Assembly (NCBI GenBank): GCA_902598485.1
Contig: CACKBU010000001.1
Span: 62,001-126,000, forward strand
Reading direction: 5' to 3'
Source: an uncultured Pelagibacteraceae bacterium
GTDB taxonomy: Bacteria > Pseudomonadota > Alphaproteobacteria > Pelagibacterales > Pelagibacteraceae
Length of the DNA: 64,000 bases
Below the pieces are notes generated by a model. The model was not told the origin of the DNA and did no database searches. It saw only the letters and a program-made list of their open reading frames with translations. Of the stretch, positions 27,204-36,679 are shown in pieces (the first letter of the stretch is position 1; each line of letters begins with the position of its first letter). Position numbers and translations under genes: made by a program.

Positions 27204-29622
27204 AATTTTAAAATCTTTAATTCTACTTTTGTCAGTGTTTGTTGTTTTGACAATTTACCTTAGCACTGTAGGTATAGAGACAGATAAATTTAATGATCAA
27301 ATTAAAAAAAGAATTTTATTAATAAATAAAAAGATAGATATAGATTTAAAAAAAATTAAATTAACCCTAGATCCTTTTAAACTAAAAATTTATGCAAAAA
27401 CAATTGGTACCACAGTATATTTTGCAAAAAGACCTTTAGCATTAGAAAGCATTAAAACACAAGTTTCGCTCAGTTCTTTAATTAAAAATAAGATTTCATC
27501 ATCAAATATAGAGGTAAAAACTAAGTCTATATTATTAAATGATTTAATTAAATTTATTCGTACAACAACCAACAAACCTGAATTATTTATATTAGAAAAA
27601 ATTGTAAAAAAAGGTCACGTAATTATAGATCTGAGTTTGAACATCGATGAAAATGGTAAACTTAAAAATGATTATATCATTGAAGGTTTGATGAAAGATG
27701 GAAATATTAATTTTTTAGACAGGGCTTATTTTAAAAATGTAAATTTTAATTTCAATTTTCAAAAAGATAATTATCATTTTGATGAAATAAATTTTAAAAC
27801 AGAAGAAGTAAATTTTATTTCAAAAAAATTTAACATAAAAAAGAAAAAAAATAGTTTTCTAATTGATGCTATTGTTGAAAACGAACAATCAAGTTTAAAT
27901 CTAAATATATTAAAATTATTAAATTTAAGTTTTGAAAATATAATTGTTGATGATGCTATATTTAAAACAAATAATGAATTTTCTTTAGAAATAGATGAAA
28001 AATTCAAAGTTAAAAATATTATTTTAAATTCTGATATAAATATTACTCAGCTAAAATATGAAAATTTAAAAATAATTAATAACTATTTTCCAGAAGTTGA
28101 TGATCTAATTTTACTAGATAATCATAAATTAAATTTAAATTATAAGGACAAAAATTTATCAATTAATGGTGAGGGTCAAATTCAATTAAATACTGGAGAA
28201 GTAGATGAAATTAAATATTTTATAAATAAAAAAGATAATAATTTAAATATAGATACAGAATTATTTTTAAAAAATATAGTTTTAGAGCAGCAAGATTTTT
28301 TAAAAATTTTCTTCCCTCAAAATAATAAAAACATTGATTTGAATAATCAAAAATTAAAAATTAATTTTAAAAATAATAAACTTACTTTTTCAGGGTCTGG
28401 AAAATTCAAAATCGATAAAGATTTTGAAGATATTGATTATTTAATTCAGAAAGAAAAAAATAAAATAAGTTTTAACACTAATTTAAATGTAAAAAATACA
28501 AAATTCATAATTGATAATATTAATTATGAAAAAAAAGATGATAGCTATATGCATCTTCAAATTAATGGAGAAATAAAAAATAATAAAAATCTAAATATAA
28601 ACAACTTTATTATTAATGAAGAAAATAATAATATTAAAATTAAGAATTTATCTCTTAACAATTCTAATCAAATAATAAATATTGATCAGGCAAATTTCAA
28701 TTATGTAGATACAGAAAATAAAAAAAATAATTACAATATAAAAAAAGTAGAAGACCAAAAATATTTAATTGATGGCACTTTATTTAATGCAAATTCTTTA
28801 ATTTCGAATTTGCTAGATACCGATGATAAAAAAGAAAACAACCTTTTTGAAAATAATGTAAGTATGGAACTAAATTTTGATGAAGTTTACTTGGATAAAA
28901 TATACTTTGTAAAGGATTTAAAAGGGAAGATAAATATTATTAATAACAAAGTAGAAGAAGCAGATGTTTTAGCCTTTTATAACAATTCACAAAATATAAA
29001 ATTTACAATTAAAACAAATAATCAAGGTGAAAAAATTACCACTCTTTTCTCATCGAAGGCAAAACCCCTAGTAGATAGATATAAATTCATTAAAGGATTT
29101 GAAGATGATAGAGAGGGATATTTAGACTTTTACTCTTTGAAAAAAGATGGAGTTTCAACTTCTAAATTAGTAATTGATAATTTTAAAGTTAAAGAAATTC
29201 CAGCGCTAGCCAAGTTGTTGGTCCTTGCATCTCTTCAAGGAGTAGCGGACCTACTTACAGGAGAAGGTATTAGGTTTACAGATTTTGAAATGAATTTTAC
29301 CAATCAGGATAAACTTATGAAAATTCAAGAGATATACGCAATTGGGCCAGCAATATCTATTTTATTAGAAGGATACATTCAGGAGGATAAATTAATCAGC
29401 TTAAGAGGAACCTTGGTTCCAGCGACAACAATTAATAGATCTATTGCTTCAATACCTTTACTTGGAGATCTATTGATTGGAAAGAAAGTGGGCGATGGTG
29501 TTTTTGGAGTTAGCTTTAAAATTAAAGGCCCCCCTAAAGATTTAGAAACTACTGTAAATCCTATAAAAACTTTAACACCCAGGTTTATTACTAGAACTTT
29601 GGAGAAAATTAAAAAAAATTAA
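27193..29622 (+). CDS. AsmA/YhdP-like large envelope protein (DUF3971/AsmA C-terminal type)
   Basis: The 809-residue protein has one N-terminal membrane helix (about 5-27), then a long repetitive beta-rich, Asn/Lys/Asp-rich region and a conserved C-terminal block (residues about 660-790) with KLLVLASLQG, LTGEGIRF and NRSIASIPLLGDLLIG, typical of alphaproteobacterial AsmA-like/YhdP proteins. These are bridge-like proteins proposed to move phospholipids between inner and outer membranes. It overlaps prfB by 11 nt and shares a TTAA stop with convergent tyrS. Confidence 0.75.
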   Translation: MKNKILKSLILLLSVFVVLTIYLSTVGIETDKFNDQIKKRILLINKKIDIDLKKIKLTLDPFKLKIYAKTIGTTVYFAKRPLALESIKTQVSLSSLIKNKISSSNIEVKTKSILLNDLIKFIRTTTNKPELFILEKIVKKGHVIIDLSLNIDENGKLKNDYIIEGLMKDGNINFLDRAYFKNVNFNFNFQKDNYHFDEINFKTEEVNFISKKFNIKKKKNSFLIDAIVENEQSSLNLNILKLLNLSFENIIVDDAIFKTNNEFSLEIDEKFKVKNIILNSDINITQLKYENLKIINNYFPEVDDLILLDNHKLNLNYKDKNLSINGEGQIQLNTGEVDEIKYFINKKDNNLNIDTELFLKNIVLEQQDFLKIFFPQNNKNIDLNNQKLKINFKNNKLTFSGSGKFKIDKDFEDIDYLIQKEKNKISFNTNLNVKNTKFIIDNINYEKKDDSYMHLQINGEIKNNKNLNINNFIINEENNNIKIKNLSLNNSNQIINIDQANFNYVDTENKKNNYNIKKVEDQKYLIDGTLFNANSLISNLLDTDDKKENNLFENNVSMELNFDEVYLDKIYFVKDLKGKINIINNKVEEADVLAFYNNSQNIKFTIKTNNQGEKITTLFSSKAKPLVDRYKFIKGFEDDREGYLDFYSLKKDGVSTSKLVIDNFKVKEIPALAKLLVLASLQGVADLLTGEGIRFTDFEMNFTNQDKLMKIQEIYAIGPAISILLEGYIQEDKLISLRGTLVPATTINRSIASIPLLGDLLIGKKVGDGVFGVSFKIKGPPKDLETTVNPIKTLTPRFITRTLEKIKKN

Positions 29623-30848
29623 TTTAATTCTATTTTAATATGTCTTTTTTTTCCAAGGGAAAGTTTAAGATAATTATTTTTAAATAAATTTTTATTGATT
29701 TCAAATTTTTCATCTGAAATAATATTTTCATTAATTTTTACAGCATTACCTTTTATAAGTCTTCTGATTTCACTTTTCGAGTTTTCTAGTTTAGATAATA
29801 AAACAAGGTCTACTATATTTATTTTTTCTTTTAATTTATTTGATTGAATATTAACTTTAGGTAAGTTTGAACCCAGAGTGTTTCCAGAGAAAGCTTCTTT
29901 TGCTGCTTGCTCAGAATTTTTAGCTGCTTCCTTTCCGTGTAACATTTCTGTAGTTTTATTTGCAAGTAGTATTTTTAATTCATTTATATCTTTATCTTTA
30001 ATTGATTCTATTTCCTTAATTTCAATTTCAGTAAACATTTTTAAAAATTTAATTACATCTCTATCATCTATGTTTCTCCAAAATTGCCAATAATCATAAG
30101 GTGATAAGTATTTTTCATCTAACCAAATAGCCCCACTTTCAGTTTTTCCCATTTTAGCACCAGTTGCTAGTGTAATTAATGGAGTTGTTAAACCAAAGGT
30201 TTGATTATTAGAATATCTTTTAATTAGCTCAACACCATTAACAATGTTTCCCCATTGATCTGAACCTCCGATTTGTAAGATACAATTTTCTTTCTTATTT
30301 AATTCGAGAAAATCATATGCTTGTAAAATCATATAATTAAACTCCATATAGCTCAGAGACTGTTCTCTATCTAATCTGAGTTTTACGCTATCAAATGTTA
30401 ACATTCTATTTATCGTGAAATGTTTTCCGATATCTCTCAAAAATGAAATATAATTTAAATCTTTAAGCCAAGTATAATTGTTTACAAATATTGGCTTTGT
30501 ATTTGGATTATCATTATCTAAAAAGTTTTTTAAAATATTTTTGATATTTTTAATATTTTTTTCTATTTCTTCTTCACTTAATATTTTTCTAGTTTTATCT
30601 TTACCAGATGGATCCCCAATCCTTGTAGTTCCTCCACCAAGTAAAACTATTGGTCGATGTCCATTTTTTTGAAGTAGCCGTAAACACATTATTTGCAGTA
30701 AGCTACCCACATGTAAGCTTTCAGCTGTACAATCAAAACCTATGTAACCTTTAATCTTTTCTTTATCTAATTGTTTAGATAATTCATCTTCACTTGTGCA
30801 TTGATAGAAAAAACCTCTATCTTTAAATTCTTTTAAAAATTTATTCAT
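29619..30848 (-). CDS. tyrS: Tyrosyl-tRNA synthetase
   Basis: Charges tRNA-Tyr. The 409-residue class I enzyme has the HIGH-equivalent HVGSLLQ near residue 46, the Tyr-binding region LQIGGSDQWGN, the KMSKS-equivalent KMGKTESG and a C-terminal S4-like RNA-binding domain (about 345-405). Its ATG is 45 nt from the divergent anmK start. Its TAA stop shares the TTAA tetramer with the AsmA-like gene. Confidence 0.96.
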   Translation of the reverse strand: MNKFLKEFKDRGFFYQCTSEDELSKQLDKEKIKGYIGFDCTAESLHVGSLLQIMCLRLLQKNGHRPIVLLGGGTTRIGDPSGKDKTRKILSEEEIEKNIKNIKNILKNFLDNDNPNTKPIFVNNYTWLKDLNYISFLRDIGKHFTINRMLTFDSVKLRLDREQSLSYMEFNYMILQAYDFLELNKKENCILQIGGSDQWGNIVNGVELIKRYSNNQTFGLTTPLITLATGAKMGKTESGAIWLDEKYLSPYDYWQFWRNIDDRDVIKFLKMFTEIEIKEIESIKDKDINELKILLANKTTEMLHGKEAAKNSEQAAKEAFSGNTLGSNLPKVNIQSNKLKEKINIVDLVLLSKLENSKSEIRRLIKGNAVKINENIISDEKFEINKNLFKNNYLKLSLGKKRHIKIELN

Positions 30849-30893
30849 AAGTTTATAGTTACAATATACAAATTTTTTTTAAAAAACATATCA

Positions 30894-32036
30894 ATGAAAA
30901 AAAAATTATATACTGCAATTGGACTAATGAGTGGAACATCTATGGATGGTATTGATTTATCTATAATTAGTTCAGATGGATACGATGAATTTTCAGATAT
31001 TTTAGATGATTATTATGAGTACGATGAAAATCTTCAGGATCAGTTAGTTAGATTAAGAGATTTAGTTTTAACAAAGAAAGATCTATTACAAAATTCAGAA
31101 AAATTAAGAGAATTAGAGCGTAATTTAACTCTTTTTCATGCAGATGCAGTGAACCAATCATTAAAAAAATATAGAGATCCAATTGATCTGATAGGTTTTC
31201 ATGGTCAAACAATTTTTCATAACCCACTTGAGAAAATTACTAATCAATTAGGAGATGGGAAATTGTTATCTCAAATGATCAAAAAAAAAGTCATATATGA
31301 TTTTAGACAAGCAGATATTCAAAATAATGGTCAAGGCGCACCTTTAACACCAATTTTTCATCATATTTTATCAAAAAAAATTAATCAAAATTTTAATATT
31401 AAATTTCCAATAGGTTTCTTGAATATTGGTGGTATCGCAAATGTTACGAAAGTTATTAATGAAACTGATAATTTTCAAAATAACCTTTCTGCTTTTGATA
31501 TAGGTCCTGGTAATTGTTTAATTGATGAATGGGTAAGATATAATTCTAATAAAAAATTTGATAAAAATGGTAAACTAGCTAATGCAGGGAAAGTTGATCA
31601 ATTAATTCTAAATCAGGCAATAGATAATTTTAAAATAAATTCTTACTCTCAGTCACTAGATATTAAAAATTTCGATGTATCATTTGCAAGAGGTTTATCT
31701 TTAGAAGATGGTTGTGCTACTATAACAGCTTTTACAGCATATTTGATTGCAGAAGGATTAAAATATATTAGCCAAAAAAAAAATATTACATTTTTAATCT
31801 GTGGTGGTGGTAGAAAAAATATTAATTTAATTAATTGTATAAAAAATTACATATCAAATGAAAATAATATTACTTTGGAAATTATAGATAATTATAATTT
31901 AAATGGTGATTATATTGAGTCCCAGGCATTTGGATTTTTAGCTATAAGGTCTTTTTTGAATTTACCAATTTCTTTTAGCACAACAACTGGATGTAAAGAA
32001 TTTACGGTGGGTGGAAAACTGGTAGAAAATTTTTAA
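30894..32036 (+). CDS. anmK: Anhydro-N-acetylmuramic acid kinase
   Basis: Phosphorylates and opens 1,6-anhydro-MurNAc released during peptidoglycan turnover, feeding recycling to GlcNAc-6-P. The 380-residue protein has the N-terminal GLMSGTSMDGIDL, the FHGQT motif, NIGGIANVT and DIGPGNCLIDEW typical of AnmK. It sits next to tyrS in many proteobacteria. The stop shares TTAA (32033-32036) with the convergent hydrolase gene. MurQ is not in the window. Confidence 0.95.
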   Translation: MKKKLYTAIGLMSGTSMDGIDLSIISSDGYDEFSDILDDYYEYDENLQDQLVRLRDLVLTKKDLLQNSEKLRELERNLTLFHADAVNQSLKKYRDPIDLIGFHGQTIFHNPLEKITNQLGDGKLLSQMIKKKVIYDFRQADIQNNGQGAPLTPIFHHILSKKINQNFNIKFPIGFLNIGGIANVTKVINETDNFQNNLSAFDIGPGNCLIDEWVRYNSNKKFDKNGKLANAGKVDQLILNQAIDNFKINSYSQSLDIKNFDVSFARGLSLEDGCATITAFTAYLIAEGLKYISQKKNITFLICGGGRKNINLINCIKNYISNENNITLEIIDNYNLNGDYIESQAFGFLAIRSFLNLPISFSTTTGCKEFTVGGKLVENF

Positions 32037-32689
32037 TATAGTGCAGTTTCTTTTTTTATATATTTATCAAGATGTTTAATTAAAGAATCACTTGTTTTTG
32101 AAAAAAAGTGATTGGCATCTGATATTGCATTAAATTCTACTTTAATACCTTTTTGAGCACTTAATCTTTTATCTAATTCTGTAATGTATTCTACTGGTAC
32201 TAATTCATCTTTTTTACCATAAGCAATTAAACCAGAAGTTGGACATGGAGATAAAAAAGAAAAATCATAAACATTTGGTTGAGGTGAAATTGCTATAAAC
32301 CTGTTTATTTCGGGTCTTCTCATTAATAATTGCATTGCAATTAAAGATCCAAATGAAAATCCCGAAACCCAACATTGTGAATTGTCAAAATTTTCTCTTT
32401 CTAACCAATCTAAAGCAGCTGCCGCATCAGCAAGTTCACCTTGACCATTATCGAATTCTCCATCACTTTTACCAACACCTCTGAAATTTACTCTACAAAC
32501 CGAAAAATCGTTATCCATAAATGTATGAAAAGTATCTACGACTACTTTATTATTCATCGTTCCTCCATATTGAGGATGGGGCTGTAACACTAAAGCAATT
32601 GGTGAAGTATTTTTTTTACTTTTATAATATTTAGCTTCAAGTCTTCCTGCAGGTCCAGGTATAAATATTTCTAAAATTTTATTGTCCAT
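32033..32689 (-). CDS. Alpha/beta hydrolase, serine-esterase-like
   Basis: A 218-residue cytosolic alpha/beta hydrolase with the nucleophile elbow GFSFGS, candidate catalytic Asp in GKKDELVPVEY and His in DANHFFS. PHPQYGG and VNFRGVGKSDG near the N-terminus match the family of small hydrolases often annotated as dienelactone-hydrolase-like or YP-type. Substrate is unknown. It lies divergent from the iscR-suf operon; the 136-nt spacer between them holds the IscR-type site. Confidence 0.8.
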   Translation of the reverse strand: MDNKILEIFIPGPAGRLEAKYYKSKKNTSPIALVLQPHPQYGGTMNNKVVVDTFHTFMDNDFSVCRVNFRGVGKSDGEFDNGQGELADAAAALDWLERENFDNSQCWVSGFSFGSLIAMQLLMRRPEINRFIAISPQPNVYDFSFLSPCPTSGLIAYGKKDELVPVEYITELDKRLSAQKGIKVEFNAISDANHFFSKTSDSLIKHLDKYIKKETALY

Positions 32690-32773
32690 AAGCGATATTG
32701 ATTATTATTCTCAAAAAAAATGTACGTTTATCACAAGTCAGCGACAATATGTTAGTTTTTTTTTATACTCTAA

Positions 32774-32803
32774 ACTTGACCATTTTAGTCAAGTATATAT
32801 AAA
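32774..32803 (+). promoter_or_regulatory. IscR/Rrf2-type operator overlapping the iscR-suf promoter
   Basis: A perfect inverted repeat ACTTGAC (32774-32780), seven-nt spacer, GTCAAGT (32788-32794) matches the type 1 IscR site seen in proteobacteria. It overlaps a -35-like TTGACC (32776-32781) and is followed 16 nt later by TATAAA (32798-32803), so bound regulator would block RNA polymerase. It lies 32 nt before the iscR ATG, suggesting autoregulation by Fe-S supply. Confidence 0.8.
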
Positions 32804-32825
32804 ACCCACAATTTAAAGGTAAAAA

Positions 32826-33251
32826 ATGAAACTAACATCAAAAGGTAGATATGCCGTAATGGCTTTAGTTGATTTAGCCAGGTTTGATAACATCAATCCA
32901 GTATCACTAAGAGATATATCATTGAGACAAGGCATATCTTTAGATTATCTAGAGCAAATTTTTTCTAAATTAAAAAAAAATGAAATTGTTAAAAGTATAA
33001 GAGGAACTCAAGGAGGATATGTTCTCAATAAAAATCCAAACGATATTAAATTAACAAATATTTTTAATGCTGTTGATGAAAAAGTAAAAACAGTTCAGTG
33101 TAAAAAAGAATCAAAAAGAGGATGTAACGGTAAAGCCACAAAATGTATAACTCACAATCTTTGGGATGAATTAGAGATTCACATTAATACATTCTTTGAA
33201 AATAAAAGCTTAAAAGATTTGTTAAATAACAATAAAGAAACAAGAGTTTAG
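32826..33251 (+). CDS. iscR: Rrf2-family Fe-S regulator, IscR-type
   Basis: A 141-residue winged-helix transcription factor whose [2Fe-2S] cluster senses Fe-S status. The helix-turn-helix is at about residues 28-60 ([20 protein letters not shown]), and the cluster motif is Cys92-x7-Cys100-x6-Cys107 followed by ITH (His110), with slightly longer loops than E. coli IscR. It is the first gene of the suf operon and has a matching operator upstream. A 1-nt gap separates it from sufB. Confidence 0.92.
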   Translation: MKLTSKGRYAVMALVDLARFDNINPVSLRDISLRQGISLDYLEQIFSKLKKNEIVKSIRGTQGGYVLNKNPNDIKLTNIFNAVDEKVKTVQCKKESKRGCNGKATKCITHNLWDELEIHINTFFENKSLKDLLNNNKETRV

Positions 33252-33252
33252 A

Positions 33253-34695
33253 ATGGATAACAGACAAAAAGAGATAAATAATTTAAAAGACTATAAATAT
33301 GGTTTTTCGACAGAGATAGAAAATATTCAAGCCCCAAAAGGTTTGAATGAAGATGTAATTAAATTTATATCTAATATTAAAAAAGAACCTGCATGGATGC
33401 TTGAGTTTAGACTAAAAGCTTTTGAAAGATTTAAAGTATTAAAAGAACCAGATTGGCAAAAACCTAAATTTCCAAAAATAGATTATCAAGATTTATATTA
33501 TTATTCTGCACCCAAAAGCATGAAAGATAAGCCAAAGAGCTTAGATGAACTGGATCCTAAACTTTTAGAAACTTATAAAAAACTTGGAATTCCTTTACAA
33601 GAGCAAGCGAGATTAAATGGAATAGCAGTTGATGCTGTATTTGACTCAGTTTCTGTAGCTACTACTTTTAAAGATGAATTAACTAAACAAGGAATTATAT
33701 TTTGCCCTATATCAGAGGCAATTCAAAATCATCCTGAATTAGTCAAAAAATATTTAGGTTCTGTAATTCCAACAAGTGATCATTTTTTTGCGACATTGAA
33801 CTCAGCAGTTTTTACAGATGGTTCTTTCGTATACATTCCTGAGGGTGTTAGATGTCCAATGGAACTATCAACTTATTTTAGAATTAATGCATCAAATACA
33901 GGTCAATTTGAAAGAACTTTAATTATCGCAGACAAAGGAAGTTATGTTAGTTACTTAGAAGGATGTACAGCTCCAATGAGAGATGAAAATCAATTACATG
34001 CTGCTAATGTTGAACTAATTGCACTTGATGATGCGGAGATAAAATATTCGACTGTTCAAAATTGGTATCCAGGTGATCAAGATGGCAAAGGTGGAATTTA
34101 TAATTTTGTAACAAAAAGAGGTTTATGCAAAGGTAAAAATTCTAAAATTTCATGGACACAAGTCGAAACAGGTTCTGCTATTACATGGAAGTATCCTAGC
34201 TGTATTCTTAAAGGAGATAATTCTGTTGGTGAGTTCTATTCAATTGCTATCACTAATAATCATCAAAAAGCAGATACAGGTACCAAAATGATTCATTTAG
34301 GCAAAAATACTAAAAGCAAAATAATTTCTAAAGGAATATCAGCAGGTAGTTCAGATATGACATATAGAGGTTTAGTTGATATTTCATCAAAAGCTAAAAA
34401 TTCAACTAATTATACTCAGTGCGACTCTTTATTAATGGGTAACAAATGTGGAGCTCACACTGTTCCTTATATAAAAAATAAAAATTCTGAGTCCAATATT
34501 GCTCATGAGGCAACCACATCCAAGATTAGTGAAGAGCAGCTACATTATTGTCAACAAAGAGGATTAAATCCAGAGGAAGCCGTCGGCTTAATTGTTAATG
34601 GTTTTTGTAAGGAAGTATTGCAACAACTGCCTATGGAATTTGCTGTAGAAGCCCAAAAACTTGTAGGTATCAGTCTGGAAGGAAGTGTGGGTTAA
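33253..34695 (+). CDS. sufB: Fe-S cluster scaffold SufB
   Basis: Core subunit of the SufBC2D scaffold that assembles clusters from persulfide sulfur. The 480-residue protein has the SufB/SufD beta-helix core with [17 protein letters not shown] and, late, [10 protein letters not shown], which holds the cysteine implicated in cluster building. It starts one nt after iscR and is followed by sufC. Length and order are typical. Confidence 0.97.
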   Translation: MDNRQKEINNLKDYKYGFSTEIENIQAPKGLNEDVIKFISNIKKEPAWMLEFRLKAFERFKVLKEPDWQKPKFPKIDYQDLYYYSAPKSMKDKPKSLDELDPKLLETYKKLGIPLQEQARLNGIAVDAVFDSVSVATTFKDELTKQGIIFCPISEAIQNHPELVKKYLGSVIPTSDHFFATLNSAVFTDGSFVYIPEGVRCPMELSTYFRINASNTGQFERTLIIADKGSYVSYLEGCTAPMRDENQLHAANVELIALDDAEIKYSTVQNWYPGDQDGKGGIYNFVTKRGLCKGKNSKISWTQVETGSAITWKYPSCILKGDNSVGEFYSIAITNNHQKADTGTKMIHLGKNTKSKIISKGISAGSSDMTYRGLVDISSKAKNSTNYTQCDSLLMGNKCGAHTVPYIKNKNSESNIAHEATTSKISEEQLHYCQQRGLNPEEAVGLIVNGFCKEVLQQLPMEFAVEAQKLVGISLEGSVG

Positions 34696-34696
34696 T

Positions 34697-35431
34697 ATGC
34701 TTAAAATAAATAATTTAAATGCAACGATTGATAATAAGTCAATTTTAAACGGGCTATCCTTAGATATAAATCCTGGTGAGGTTCATGCAATTATGGGTCC
34801 TAATGGATCTGGAAAAAGCACATTATCAAATATTCTATCTGGAAAAAAAGGTTATGAAGTTTCTGGGGAAGTTCTTTTTGAAGAAAAAGATTTATTTGAA
34901 CTTGAAACAGAGGAAAGAGCACACAAGGGTATATTTTTAGCTTTCCAATATCCTTTAGAAATTCCAGGTGTAAATACAAATATATTTTTAAAAACTTCTT
35001 TAAATGCTGTTAGAAAAGCTAGGGGTGAGAAAGAGCTTGATGCTATTGAGTTTCTAAAATTGGTAAAAGAAAAGTCCAAAGAATTAAAATTTGATGAGGA
35101 AAAATTAAACAGACAATTAAATGTTGGTTTTTCTGGAGGAGAAAAAAAGAAAAACGAAATTTTACAAATGTCGTTATTATCCCCAAAACTATCAATCCTA
35201 GATGAGACTGATTCTGGTTTGGATATCGATGCTTTAAAGATTGTTGCAGATGGAGTTAACACATTAAGAGATAAAAATAATTCATTTTTAATTATTACAC
35301 ACTACCAAAGATTACTTGATTATATAAAACCTGACTTTGTTCATGTTTTGATGAATGGAAAAATTGTAAAATCTGGTGGTCCAGATTTAGCTTTAGAATT
35401 AGAGAAAAAAGGATACGAAAATTTTAATTAA
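34697..35431 (+). CDS. sufC: Fe-S assembly ATPase SufC
   Basis: ABC-type ATPase that drives the SufBD scaffold. The 244-residue protein has Walker A GPNGSGKST, signature FSGGEKKKNE and Walker B LSILDETDSGLD. The ATG at 34697, just after the sufB stop and 11 nt after a GGAAG purine run, is preferred to the longer GTG frame start inside sufB because SufC normally begins MLKI(N)NL. Confidence 0.97.
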   Translation: MLKINNLNATIDNKSILNGLSLDINPGEVHAIMGPNGSGKSTLSNILSGKKGYEVSGEVLFEEKDLFELETEERAHKGIFLAFQYPLEIPGVNTNIFLKTSLNAVRKARGEKELDAIEFLKLVKEKSKELKFDEEKLNRQLNVGFSGGEKKKNEILQMSLLSPKLSILDETDSGLDIDALKIVADGVNTLRDKNNSFLIITHYQRLLDYIKPDFVHVLMNGKIVKSGGPDLALELEKKGYENFN

Positions 35432-36679
35432 ATGAAAGAACAATTACAAAAAGATTTTTATAATAGTATAAAAAATTTAAGTTTATCCCAAAAAGATATT
35501 GAGATAAAAAAATTTTGTTTAGATAATTTTATAGACAAAGGTTTTCCAAATAAAAAAGAAGAAGATTGGAAATTTTCAGATCTTAATCAAATAATAAAAA
35601 ATAATATTGGAGAACTTAGTTTTTATAATGATCAAGCTTTTACTAACAAAGTTGATACCTCTGTATTTGTAGATGGATTAGAGCACAATAAAATAGTTTT
35701 TATAAATGGTAGAATTGAAAAAATTGATTTTGAATATGAAAACAAAGATCAAATAGAAATAATTGATCAATCAGAAACTATAAATGAATTTAAAAATAGC
35801 AATTCATTATCTGACTTAAATAATGCCTTTACTAATAAATGTTTTAAAATATTGGTAAAAAAAGGTTATCAGTTAGCAAAACCTCTTATTATCTATCATA
35901 CAACAAATTCAAAAATTTGGTCTAAAAACATTAATTTACGACTTAATTTTGAACTAGATAAAGATAGCTCGTTAAGATTAATTGATTTGTTTAATGATGC
36001 ATCTGAAAAGAATTTTTTAAATATATTTTATAATTTTGAATTAAAGGAAAATGCTGTTTTAAAAAACTATAAAGTAGATAAATTTGAGAATAAAAATATT
36101 AAGTATTCTTTTAATAATATTGATCAAGACAAGAATAGTATTTCTGAAACATTTATTTTATTTTCTGGATCAAATTTTTCTAAAAATGAGATAAACTGTA
36201 ATTTAAATGGAGTTTATGCATCAGCTTTTGTTAATGGTGTTTTTTCATTAAATAGTGATAAACATCACGAAATTAGATCAATAATAAATCACTTAACTGA
36301 AAATACAAAAAGTTATCAATTAATTAAAAGTGTTTTAGAACAAAGCTCTAAAGCAGTGTATCAAGGCAAAATATTTGTAAATTCAGATGCTCAGAAAACT
36401 GATGGATACCAATTGAGCAAAGCAATATTGCTGAATAAAGAGTCAGAGTTTAATGCTAAGCCTGAATTAGAAATTTATGCTGATGACGTAAAATGTTCGC
36501 ATGGTTCAGCTTCAGGAAGTTTAAATGAAGACTCTATATTTTATTTAATGTCTAGAGGTTTGAGTTATCAGCAATCAAGAGAGCTATTAATCAATGGTTT
36601 TCTGCTTGATGTTGTTGAAAAAATTACTGACTCGGAAATAAAAAACTTAATAAAAAATATGATTGGAATTAAAGAATGA
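35432..36679 (+). CDS. sufD: Fe-S assembly protein SufD
   Basis: Partner of SufB in the scaffold, with a role in iron entry. The 415-residue protein has a poorly conserved Asn/Lys-rich N-terminal half and a conserved C-terminal end (YADDVKCSHGSASGSLNEDSIFYLMSRGL), which contains the SufD hallmark CSHG. It starts directly after the sufC stop and overlaps sufS by 4 nt. Confidence 0.95.
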   Translation: MKEQLQKDFYNSIKNLSLSQKDIEIKKFCLDNFIDKGFPNKKEEDWKFSDLNQIIKNNIGELSFYNDQAFTNKVDTSVFVDGLEHNKIVFINGRIEKIDFEYENKDQIEIIDQSETINEFKNSNSLSDLNNAFTNKCFKILVKKGYQLAKPLIIYHTTNSKIWSKNINLRLNFELDKDSSLRLIDLFNDASEKNFLNIFYNFELKENAVLKNYKVDKFENKNIKYSFNNIDQDKNSISETFILFSGSNFSKNEINCNLNGVYASAFVNGVFSLNSDKHHEIRSIINHLTENTKSYQLIKSVLEQSSKAVYQGKIFVNSDAQKTDGYQLSKAILLNKESEFNAKPELEIYADDVKCSHGSASGSLNEDSIFYLMSRGLSYQQSRELLINGFLLDVVEKITDSEIKNLIKNMIGIKE

